This document shows positions 1 through 7,137 of a DNA stretch of 20,279 nt, piece after piece. Source of the stretch: JBHHYU01 sp046757725 (GTDB lineage: Bacteria; Desulfobacterota; Binatia; UBA9968); assembly GCA_046757725.1 (NCBI GenBank), contig JBHHYU010000056.1, forward strand, positions 1 through 20,279, written 5' to 3'. The position numbers and the translations under genes were made by a program. Position 1 is the first letter of the stretch. Every line of letters begins with the position of its first letter. Under the pieces are notes generated by a model, which was not told where the DNA came from, did not search any database, and saw only the letters and a list, made by a program, of their open reading frames with translations.

Positions 1-2
1 AA

Positions 3-1715
3 GTTTACCGAGAGCAGTTGAAGCATGACCGTACCTTTCCGGCTCATGTGGCCAATGGGCGCTATACTGCTTACGTGAGAGAAAACACGGTCGTGAGGCT
101 GGAACCGTGGTACGGCAATAGCTCCGTCCCCGAGCGTTCCTGTGTCGGTGCCAAGGCTTACTCCCAGCTCCGGAGGCTCTACAGTGCGGCGAGAATCAAG
201 CATCCCCTGTTACGCAAGGGTTTTCTCCAGGGGGACCGTAAGCGAGGCTCCGGAGGATGGGAAGAAATTTCCTGGGAGAAGGCCTACGAAATCATCGCTG
301 ACAGGATTCTCAAGGTGATGAAAACCTATGGTCCCCAAACTATTAAGTTTATTACCGGGTCGCTGGCATCCGGTCCGGTGACGAAGCAGGGAGCGATCCT
401 TCGATTTGCCAACATGATCGGTGGCGGCGTGTGGCTGGACGAGGATGGTCCAGTAGGCCCGGGTCTCGAAGGCCTAGCTGCTTATTACTTCGAGGATCCT
501 CAGAATTCTGGGAGGATAAAGAGAAAAGCTAGATTCGAAAGTCCGGCCGGTTTTATCAGCGGCACAGAGGCGCGGAAAACAAGAGTGCGCTGGCACAGCC
601 GCCATGATTTCCTCACCCGAACGGGCTCACTCTATGAGATCCTCAAAAAGTATGACCCCGAAGTCGAGATGATCATAGCCCAGGCGACGGAGTTTGACCT
701 CACCTGCGAGTATGCCGATGTCGTGCTGCCGGTCCATACGTGGGCCGAGGCTCCACTGCGCGATCTGGCAGTGGTCGGCTCCGATGCAATAGATCTCGCC
801 CAAGGAGGAATCAAACCGCTGCACGATAGCAAGATGGATATCGAGATCGCTGCGGGCGTGGCCCGGAAGATGGCAGAGCTGTCTAAAAAACCCGGCTACG
901 CTGCCTACTGGAAATCCTCAGCAGAGGATTTTATTCAAAAAGTGCTTGATGGCGGAAGCGTCACTAGAGGCCTTAAGGTGACCGGTTTCCAAGGAGGTCC
1001 GCAACCAATTAAAAGGACGAAAGGCACTCAGCAGAGGGGATCAAGAAAGAGTAGTGTGAAGGTCTTAAGAGATATCTCCGTTCCTAAATCGCGGCCGCAA
1101 GGCTCCCTTTATCTTGTCGTGAAAAAAGGAAAACACAGCTTCAGTCCGCAGTGGGGCTTATCCGATCTTAGTGAAGTCCTCTCCGGAAATTTTGGCGATC
1201 CGTGGAACTTAGACTCGCGCTCCCCCAGTCTCGGTGAGGCGGAGCTGGAGGTCAACCCCAAGGATGCGGAACCCGGAGGTATTGGAGATGGCGATTATGT
1301 GTGGGTTGACCCGGCCTCTAAGCTCGCTATCGGTCCAGAGTTTCGGACCATGATGCGTTGCAAATACAACCCGGGGTTGCCAACAGGACTGGTGCTAGTC
1401 CATGAAGGTTGGCATCCCGCGATACCTGAAACTAAAAAGGCCCTGGCGAAGGGCACAAAACGGGCGCGCACGAGAAATGGATACACGGCTCACTATCGCT
1501 CCGGCGGGATTCCATATCTCGTTCACGTCAATCCCAAGTTGAGCCGGGAGGAGAGTGGATTGGCCCACGCCTCTCTGTCAGATAAACGGGCCTTCGTCCG
1601 CCTCGCCAAGGCCGAGGATGGGAATTATCAACCAGGGCAATCTGAATTTGGTGTGTCCAAAACAGGCAAAACCATGCAGAGGTATCTTTCCGGGGAACTG
1701 TCAAGAGGGACCTGA
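3..1715 (+). CDS. Reduced NXR/Nar-type molybdopterin oxidoreductase alpha-like subunit (5' partial, cofactor region missing)
   Basis: The reading frame is open from base 3, and the residues before the first possible start (VYREQ, then the TTG at 18) already fit the family's N-terminus, so the true start lies upstream and the TTG is probably internal. The N-terminal part matches the start of type II DMSO reductase alpha subunits (YVRENTVV, then ERSCVGAKAYSQ, then WEEISWEKAYEIIADRI). The middle resumes at the conserved EYADVVLP segment (near 708-734) and the C-terminal dinucleotide-binding part follows (GGIGDGDYVWV near 1280; PTGLVLVHEGWH near 1380-1415). Known relatives are about 900-1200 residues; this one has about 570 in view. 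Of the four ligands of the N-terminal FS0 cluster only the Cys at 141-143 remains. I find no segment like the motif carrying the Mo-ligating Asp; the gap appears to lie around 500-610. It directly precedes the Fe-S subunit gene. It could be a structural remnant like ActB or the bacterial NuoG-type domains, or a decaying gene, but the intact frame argues for a functional protein. Confidence 0.8.
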   Translation, partial: VYREQLKHDRTFPAHVANGRYTAYVRENTVVRLEPWYGNSSVPERSCVGAKAYSQLRRLYSAARIKHPLLRKGFLQGDRKRGSGGWEEISWEKAYEIIADRILKVMKTYGPQTIKFITGSLASGPVTKQGAILRFANMIGGGVWLDEDGPVGPGLEGLAAYYFEDPQNSGRIKRKARFESPAGFISGTEARKTRVRWHSRHDFLTRTGSLYEILKKYDPEVEMIIAQATEFDLTCEYADVVLPVHTWAEAPLRDLAVVGSDAIDLAQGGIKPLHDSKMDIEIAAGVARKMAELSKKPGYAAYWKSSAEDFIQKVLDGGSVTRGLKVTGFQGGPQPIKRTKGTQQRGSRKSSVKVLRDISVPKSRPQGSLYLVVKKGKHSFSPQWGLSDLSEVLSGNFGDPWNLDSRSPSLGEAELEVNPKDAEPGGIGDGDYVWVDPASKLAIGPEFRTMMRCKYNPGLPTGLVLVHEGWHPAIPETKKALAKGTKRARTRNGYTAHYRSGGIPYLVHVNPKLSREESGLAHASLSDKRAFVRLAKAEDGNYQPGQSEFGVSKTGKTMQRYLSGELSRGT

Positions 1716-1723
1716 GGTAGCGA

Positions 1724-2863
1724 ATGGCAAAAGCTGAAGAGTTTGAAATACCCGGCATAGTGGAGAACTGGCAGCTAGACAGGCCGATGAAATACGCCCA
1801 CGAGGAGGTCAGGCCTGAGCGTCAATGGGCGATGGTGATCGATCTCAACCGGTGCAACGGTTGCCAGGCCTGTGCCTTAGCGTGCAAGACGACATGGACT
1901 TTCAGCCGCGGGCAGGAGCACATGTGGTGGAACAACGTCGAAACGAAGCCCTTCGGTGGCTATCCCCGGCACTGGGATGTGAAGACCTTGAAGATGCTAG
2001 ATGAGGCCGAAACGACGAAGGTATTCGATCGAGAGAAGGGGAGCTACAAGAGGGTCCTGGATGTAAAGACAAAGGAGACTGGCCGGACGGTCTTTGAGGC
2101 CGCGCACTACGCCATCAGGCGAGGCGAAAGGGTCATCGGCTATCTCCCGCCGGACGAGGAGTGGAGATACCCCAATCTGTATGAAGATGTGCCTGCCACC
2201 GGTTCACCCGAATCCTGGCTTTTCCATCTCCCCCGGCTCTGCAATCACTGCACCTATCCTGCCTGTCTTGCCAACTGTCCGAAAAATGCGATCTATAAAC
2301 GCAATACCGACAAGGAGGGAAAGCCATTAGACGGCATAGTCTTAATCGATCAGCAGCGCTGCCGTGGCTATCGGAAATGTATGGAGGGGTGTCCCTATAA
2401 AAAGGTTATGTACCGGCCGGATACCAGAAAGACCGAGATGTGTCACGGCTGTTTTCCTCGGACCGAAGGGGGCCTGGTCCCGTTTTGCGTCGCCTCATGC
2501 CCAGAAAAGGCCATACTGCACGGGTGGTTAAAAGAGGCCGGTGAAGACAATCCGGTGCAACATCTAGTGCGCGAGGAGAAGATGGCCCTACCCCTCTACC
2601 CGCAATTCGGGACGGAGCCGAATGTCTATTACATTCCTCCGCGGAACGTTCCGGAAAAGTTTTTGGCGCAAATGTTCGGCAACTACGATGTCGAGGTGAT
2701 CCGCAACGCCCAGGGGAAATATGAGAGGCCGTCCGACAAGACCCTGGCCGCACTGAGAATTTTCGGCGTGACAAACAAAATCATCGGCAGTTTCAAGATC
2801 AAAGAGAAGACCGTCGAGGCCTTCGATAAGGAGGGAAAGCTCCTTTTCTCGGGCCCATTGTAG
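1724..2863 (+). CDS. NXR/nitrate reductase-type iron-sulfur beta subunit (four clusters)
   Basis: This is a 379-residue ferredoxin-type electron-transfer subunit of the NarH/NxrB/PcrB/EbdB family. The ATG at 1724 follows a GAGG overlapping the alpha-gene stop. Four cysteine groups are visible: C44/C47/C50/C54; C173/C176/C181/C185; C213/C219/C223, with Tyr216 where NarH has Trp; and C240/C243/C255/C259. That makes 15 cysteines, the pattern for three [4Fe-4S] clusters and one [3Fe-4S]. The stretch after the first motif (WWNNVETKPFGGYPR) is typical of the NXR-like branch. There is no signal peptide, as is usual for a beta subunit exported piggyback with its alpha partner. It would carry electrons between the alpha subunit and a haem gamma subunit or membrane partner. 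All visible ligands are intact, in contrast to the reduced alpha subunit beside it. The exact enzyme (nitrite oxidoreductase, nitrate, (per)chlorate or selenate reductase-like) cannot be told. Confidence 0.93.
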   Translation: MAKAEEFEIPGIVENWQLDRPMKYAHEEVRPERQWAMVIDLNRCNGCQACALACKTTWTFSRGQEHMWWNNVETKPFGGYPRHWDVKTLKMLDEAETTKVFDREKGSYKRVLDVKTKETGRTVFEAAHYAIRRGERVIGYLPPDEEWRYPNLYEDVPATGSPESWLFHLPRLCNHCTYPACLANCPKNAIYKRNTDKEGKPLDGIVLIDQQRCRGYRKCMEGCPYKKVMYRPDTRKTEMCHGCFPRTEGGLVPFCVASCPEKAILHGWLKEAGEDNPVQHLVREEKMALPLYPQFGTEPNVYYIPPRNVPEKFLAQMFGNYDVEVIRNAQGKYERPSDKTLAALRIFGVTNKIIGSFKIKEKTVEAFDKEGKLLFSGPL

Positions 2864-2888
2864 GGTCCTGTGAGGGTTCCTTGGATTC

Positions 2889-5234
2889 ATGTCTATGAAA
2901 TGCAAAAGCTTCAGTAACCCCAAGACTAAGGCATCGTTTGCCCTGCTATTTTTCGTGGGTCTTCTCGTTTGGCCTTTCTTGTCAACTGCACTGTCCCAGG
3001 AGGCCCGATCCTTAATCCCCGATTACCGGCCTTTTCCTATCGGTGCTATCGGCAGCCGAACCGCCATATGGTTTGTGGCCCAGCTCCATCTCACCTTCGC
3101 CGCTTTCATCCTGGGTGTTCCCTTATTTGCGGTCATCATAGAGACCGTCGGTCATCTCACCAAGAACAAAAGATATGACAAGCTCGCCAAAGATTTTATT
3201 CGGCTCTGTCTGATGGCTTACTCTATCACGGCGCTGTTCGGCGGCGCGCTGTTATTTTCCCTCATCATCCTTTATCCCAAATTCTGGAACTACATGGTCC
3301 AGATCTTTTCTCCCACCATGTACTTTTACGCCTTTCTTCTCCTGATCGAGACCTTTACGCTTTATATCTACTATTATCTGTGGGACTTCTTGCAGGAGAG
3401 CGGCAAAGAGAGGAACCGCTATCCCGGCTTGGGTGAAGCGGCCGGTTGGGCCTTCGTTGCTACCTGTACCTCTTTCATTATTGGGGAAGTCTTCTTCTCA
3501 CGCCTCCTTATCCAAGAAATCTTCCTGCCGCTTTCCGGCTCACCCGTGACTGCTTTATCTCTATTTTTAGGGTTTTTGATCCTGGCCGCCGCGTTCTGCT
3601 TTCCCGCCAGCAGGAAGGTATTCCATATATGTCTCGGTACGCTCCTCAACCTCTTGGGCACTACGCTGATGGTTACGGCCAACCTCTGGCTCACCTTCAT
3701 GACAAGTCCCGGCCATACCGCCTATAACGAAACCGGGGAGAAGTTCACCCAGTGGGCGATCAACCCCAAAACGGGAGAACTCCTTAGCTTTGTGACCACT
3801 ATCCTGAACGAGACGTGGCAGCCGATCAACATCCACCGGTTTATCGCCAATGTCTGCGTTGGCGGGATCATCGCGGCCGCCTACGCGGCCTTTCGGTTCT
3901 TAAACGCCAAGACGCAGGAGGAACGGGCCTACTACGATTGGATGGGATACACGGGAAACTTTGTGGCCATGATCGCTCTTATCCCCCTTCCCTTCGCCGG
4001 GTACTATCTGGGCCGAGAGGTTTATGCCTGGAACGAGCAGATGGGCGTGAACATGATGGGCGGTCACTTTTCCTGGTTTTTCATCATGCAGGCCGTCTTG
4101 ATCGCGGTCATGTTCCTGGGCGCCAACTACTATCTCTGGTTGGGTCTGGGACGTATCCCCGGCGGTCAAAGGTATATGAAATTCATAGGCTGGATGGAGC
4201 TTCTCTTGGTCGTCTCCTTTCTCGTGTGGATCACGCCTCACAATCCCGTTGCGACCAGAGCGGAGGTCGTGGAAATTGGTGGGCCCTTCCATCCCCTCCT
4301 AGCCCCATTCGGGGTCATGGCCTTCAAGCTCACCGTGATCAACGCCATTATCCTGACTACCTTTTTGAGTTTTATCTTCTACCGGAGGGCAAATAAGCAG
4401 AGCCTAGTGGAGTTTACGCCACGGGGAAAGCTCGTACAGGGTGCAGGGATTGCCTTTCTTATGATTCTTGTCCTTGGGGTCGGCTACCTTGATTTTACCG
4501 GTGGTAGCCTGAGCCCCAGAGAGGTGGGCAAACCCATGGACCTCCTTAATACCAACATGCTGAAGAGTCTTCTCTTCCTCACCATTATCGCCTCTATCAT
4601 CATAAACTATGGCCTATGGCTCCAGGCCAAAGGAAAGAAGGTCAGCCAGCAGTGGGACCGAGTTGGCATAACCTTCCAGCAACTGCTTTTTGCCTTTACT
4701 TTCATTATCAATCTTTGGCTAGGCTATCACGGCTATCTTAGCGACGATGCGACCCGGCTCAACGACGCAATTTGGCAGGTGGTTTGGGTCCTTAGCTGCA
4801 TGGTCCTTGTCACGGCCACCGATATCTTCTGCCTGATCCCGGCGGGAAGCATAGGAGAGATCAGGTGGGGAGAGATGCCCGTCCGATCTCAATATGTGCT
4901 TTTCATGATCGCCGTCGCTTTTGTTTTAACCATGTCCTTGATGGGGACGGTCAGATCGGGGTTGCGGGGGCCCTGGCACGTCTTTGGGTACATGAAGGAT
5001 ACCTCTCTGGAATCCTTTCATCCTTCCCTGGCCTTCTCAAGCCAGATGTGGGCCTTAACGACTTTTGTGTTCTTCCTTCTGGTTGCCCTGATCTTCTGGC
5101 TTGGCAGCTTGGGAGAGAAAGGGGCCGAGACGGGCAAGGTTGCGGAGTTTTCGGAAACGGGGAAGGTACCGGCTGGGGCCAGTTCAGAGGCCGCCGTTAA
5201 AACTGGAAACCCCAGTCCCGACTCCGCTTCATAG
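2889..5234 (+). CDS. CydA-like cytochrome bd-like oxidase subunit, copy 1
   Basis: This is a 781-residue polytopic membrane protein with about 14-16 hydrophobic segments, related to subunit I of cytochrome bd (CydA). CydA-like signposts in order are: His67 in a VAQLHL segment (the b595-type His of CydA's first helix); Glu154 in LLIETFTLYIYYYLWDF, resembling the CydA FxxExxFLxxYxFGW motif; NLWLTFMTSPG at about 265-275, resembling NSWMQTPVG; and His316 in IHRFIANV. His451 (TPHN), His468 (FHP) and His697 (PWHVFGYMKD) recur in the second copy at 11512 and may be further ligands. The protein is much longer than CydA (about 450-520 residues), lacks the GRQPW motif, and has no CydB partner, like the 'bd-like oxidases' reported from Nitrospira. 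Residues about 171-243 are an insertion absent from copy 2. It ends in an Ala/Ser/Pro-rich tail. A dihaem cytochrome c follows 11 bases later. Oxygen reduction is not shown; it could equally be a quinone- or cytochrome c-interacting haem protein. Confidence 0.88.
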   Translation: MSMKCKSFSNPKTKASFALLFFVGLLVWPFLSTALSQEARSLIPDYRPFPIGAIGSRTAIWFVAQLHLTFAAFILGVPLFAVIIETVGHLTKNKRYDKLAKDFIRLCLMAYSITALFGGALLFSLIILYPKFWNYMVQIFSPTMYFYAFLLLIETFTLYIYYYLWDFLQESGKERNRYPGLGEAAGWAFVATCTSFIIGEVFFSRLLIQEIFLPLSGSPVTALSLFLGFLILAAAFCFPASRKVFHICLGTLLNLLGTTLMVTANLWLTFMTSPGHTAYNETGEKFTQWAINPKTGELLSFVTTILNETWQPINIHRFIANVCVGGIIAAAYAAFRFLNAKTQEERAYYDWMGYTGNFVAMIALIPLPFAGYYLGREVYAWNEQMGVNMMGGHFSWFFIMQAVLIAVMFLGANYYLWLGLGRIPGGQRYMKFIGWMELLLVVSFLVWITPHNPVATRAEVVEIGGPFHPLLAPFGVMAFKLTVINAIILTTFLSFIFYRRANKQSLVEFTPRGKLVQGAGIAFLMILVLGVGYLDFTGGSLSPREVGKPMDLLNTNMLKSLLFLTIIASIIINYGLWLQAKGKKVSQQWDRVGITFQQLLFAFTFIINLWLGYHGYLSDDATRLNDAIWQVVWVLSCMVLVTATDIFCLIPAGSIGEIRWGEMPVRSQYVLFMIAVAFVLTMSLMGTVRSGLRGPWHVFGYMKDTSLESFHPSLAFSSQMWALTTFVFFLLVALIFWLGSLGEKGAETGKVAEFSETGKVPAGASSEAAVKTGNPSPDSAS

Positions 5235-5245
5235 AAAGTTAGAAG

Positions 5246-6184
5246 ATGTGGACTTTTATAAAGATAACGACCTGGGTCTTTTTTATCTGCTTTTTGATCG
5301 TTGGTGTCGCCCATTGGATCCCCGCCGAAAGAACCGGGCCTAGCGCGATTGAGCGCGGTCCGATCGGTGAATCACCGGAAGAGCTCGTCAAGGCGGGGAA
5401 GGCCGTCTTTTTTGGGCCGGATGCCTGCCATGTGTGCCATGCTCTCGACCCTGGCGTGCCCAACAAACGATGTCCGATAAACATGAAGGAGGTTTTTCTG
5501 CGGGCTTCATCCAGAGCGGAGGAGATTAAAAAAAGTCGGGATCCGGAGATGACCCCTATAAAGTACCTGGTAGAGTCTGTTTACAATCCCAATGCCTATA
5601 TTGTCCAAGATAAAAAGCTCGGCGGGCCGTTTGTCAAAAACCTCATGAAGCCCATCAATGGCCCACCCCTTGCGCTGTCGGACCAACAGATCAAAGCGGT
5701 CTTAACTTTCCTGATAAGTAAGAGTGGGACAACAGTGGATGCAAAAATGATCCGTGGCATTGAGGTTGCCCAGGCACCCTATAAAGGAAAGGAGGCGGTG
5801 GTGGCTGGAGGGGAGGAGTTCAAGGTCCCGGAGGGGGACCCGGAAATGGGAAAGGATGTCTTTGCCGAGATGAAATGCTGGCAGTGTCATCTGGTTAGGG
5901 GTGGAAATTTCGGCGAGACACAGCCGGGAAAAGTTGGTCCCGAGCTGACCAATATCGGCGGCATCCAGACATTACAGTATCTGATGGAATCCATAGTGAA
6001 TCCGAGCGCTGTGGTCGTTCCCGGAAAGGGCTACAGCGGGCCAGATGGCGAATCAAAGATGCCGGAGTTTCACGATATCATGACCTTGCGCCAGCTCGTG
6101 GACCTTATTGCGTATATGAAAACCCTCAAGGGAAACGATCGCGAGAAACCAAAGGATAAAAATTTGTCCGCCAGTTCTCAGTGA
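5246..6184 (+). CDS. Membrane-anchored dihaem cytochrome c, copy 1
   Basis: This 312-residue protein has one N-terminal membrane helix (residues about 5-23) that probably serves as an uncleaved anchor, placing the rest outside the cytoplasmic membrane. Two c-type haem motifs are present: C61-H-V-C64-H65 and C211-W-Q-C214-H215. Candidate distal Met ligands are Met134 (LMKPI) and Met272 (KMPEF), giving two cytochrome c-like domains of about 130 residues. An AGAAG just upstream of the ATG at 5246 acts as a ribosome-binding site. It lies between the CydA-like gene and an EB_dh-like gene. The same CydA-like + dihaem cytochrome c pairing recurs at 11512/13626, which suggests that the cytochrome feeds or drains electrons from its neighbour. 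It is inferred to be an electron-transfer subunit; I know of no named family member that fits exactly. Confidence 0.92.
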   Translation: MWTFIKITTWVFFICFLIVGVAHWIPAERTGPSAIERGPIGESPEELVKAGKAVFFGPDACHVCHALDPGVPNKRCPINMKEVFLRASSRAEEIKKSRDPEMTPIKYLVESVYNPNAYIVQDKKLGGPFVKNLMKPINGPPLALSDQQIKAVLTFLISKSGTTVDAKMIRGIEVAQAPYKGKEAVVAGGEEFKVPEGDPEMGKDVFAEMKCWQCHLVRGGNFGETQPGKVGPELTNIGGIQTLQYLMESIVNPSAVVVPGKGYSGPDGESKMPEFHDIMTLRQLVDLIAYMKTLKGNDREKPKDKNLSASSQ

Positions 6185-6186
6185 AT

Positions 6187-6191
6187 GGAGG
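6187..6191 (+). promoter_or_regulatory. Shine-Dalgarno deciding a TTG start
   Basis: A GGAGG sits three bases after the preceding stop and six bases before TTG 6198. No in-frame ATG lies close by, and the TTG is followed at once by a hydrophobic export segment, so the TTG is the best start for the EB_dh-like gene. Confidence 0.6.
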
Positions 6192-6197
6192 CCTAAA

Positions 6198-7130
6198 TTG
6201 CCAAAGCGGTTTATACTCGTTGCCCTAATCTTCGCAGCCATAGGCTTGCTGGTGTCTCCATCCCGAAGCTTTGATCAAGGCGTGGTGCTGGTCTCGAGGT
6301 TTATCGAGGGCGAGCTCCCGCTCCGCGATCCTAGCTCTGGATTGTGGGAGAACGCGCATCCTCTAGTGGTGCCCTTGAGCTCCCAGGTCAACTTCAAGCC
6401 GAGAATATACAATGCCACCGTTCATTCTTTAAAGATTAAATCCCTGAATAACGGAAAAGAGATTGCCTTCTTGCTGGAATGGCAGGACCCCTCCAGAGAC
6501 GCCGGTGCCCTGAAGACCCAGACCTTTGCCGATGCGGCTGCGATCCAGCACCCCGTCAGCTTGGAAAAGGAAAATGTGTGGTTCTGCATGGGGCAACCCG
6601 ATGCAGTCGTCAACATCTGGCACTGGAGGGCTGACTGGCAGGAAGACCTGCAGGGGTTCAAAGACCGGCGATCTCAGTATCCTCGCGCAGGCTGGGATTA
6701 TTATCCCCCGGAGAACAATGGCACGGCTCATAAGCGAAAGACAGCGGTAGAGGATCTCAATTCAGCACGAATGCGGACCCTAACGGCCCAGTCAATGGAG
6801 GAGCAAAATGTCGACGGGTTTGGCGTCTGGAATAAGGGGACGTGGAAGTTGGTATTATCGAGGCCCCTCAAATCACCGGACAAAAACGATGTCCAGTTTC
6901 AACCCACAGTGGAGACGCGAAGGTTACGTCCCATAGCCTTTGCCGTGTGGGACGGGGCAAACTCTGAGGCTGGGTCGAGAAAGGCCGTGTCGGCCTTTTA
7001 TTTTTTGGATGTGTCCCTTTCTTCTGAAAAAGGAGGCTGGGTGACTGTCTCTATGGCTGTTGTTTTGACCCTTGCCGTCGAGGCCGGTGGGCTATGGTGG
7101 TTTCGACGCCGCAGGACAAGTAGGGAGTGA
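6198..7130 (+). CDS. Membrane-anchored EB_dh-type gamma-like subunit, ligand-divergent
   Basis: This 310-residue protein begins with a signal-like or anchor segment (residues about 4-20, ending SPSRSF) and ends with a membrane helix (about 280-302) plus a basic RRRR tail. The body resembles the ethylbenzene dehydrogenase gamma / NxrC haem b-binding domain: LWENAHPLVVPL, EIAFLLEWQD, then GQPDAVVNIWHWRADW and PIAFAVWDGAN. The related domain in the gene at 15476 has MQFP (Met355) where this one has IQHP (Ile116, His118), and the family's Lys near WxWK is Arg here (WHWRAD). So the usual Met/Lys haem b axial pair may be missing, or His118 or Met131 (CMGQPD) may substitute. It sits in the right place to be the third (gamma) subunit of the alpha/beta pair at 3-2863, tethering it to the membrane. 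Membership of the EB_dh family is fairly sure; haem binding is not. Confidence 0.78.
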   Translation: MPKRFILVALIFAAIGLLVSPSRSFDQGVVLVSRFIEGELPLRDPSSGLWENAHPLVVPLSSQVNFKPRIYNATVHSLKIKSLNNGKEIAFLLEWQDPSRDAGALKTQTFADAAAIQHPVSLEKENVWFCMGQPDAVVNIWHWRADWQEDLQGFKDRRSQYPRAGWDYYPPENNGTAHKRKTAVEDLNSARMRTLTAQSMEEQNVDGFGVWNKGTWKLVLSRPLKSPDKNDVQFQPTVETRRLRPIAFAVWDGANSEAGSRKAVSAFYFLDVSLSSEKGGWVTVSMAVVLTLAVEAGGLWWFRRRRTSRE

Positions 7131-7137
7131 GGATAAA

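Noticed and set aside
18..20. TTG at 18 as the start of the alpha-like gene
   Set aside because: The frame is open to the window edge and the five codons before it fit the family's N-terminus, so the gene most likely begins upstream.
3..2863. A working nitrite oxidoreductase or nitrate reductase
   Set aside because: The alpha subunit lacks most FS0 ligands and the region with the Mo-ligating Asp, so a named activity cannot be supported.
3815..4396. 193-codon open frame on the plus strand inside the CydA-like gene
   Set aside because: It is out of frame with a conserved membrane protein, and its product is Arg/Gly/His-rich with no family features.
2889..5234. Canonical cytochrome bd subunit I (cydA)
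   Set aside because: The protein is about 300 residues too long, has no GRQPW motif and no CydB gene beside it; only the CydA-like signposts are shared.
7072..7137. Upstream start for the Usp fusion
   Set aside because: It lies inside the preceding gene, and ATG 7138 has a good ribosome-binding site and begins exactly at the Usp fold (YKKILIPVD).
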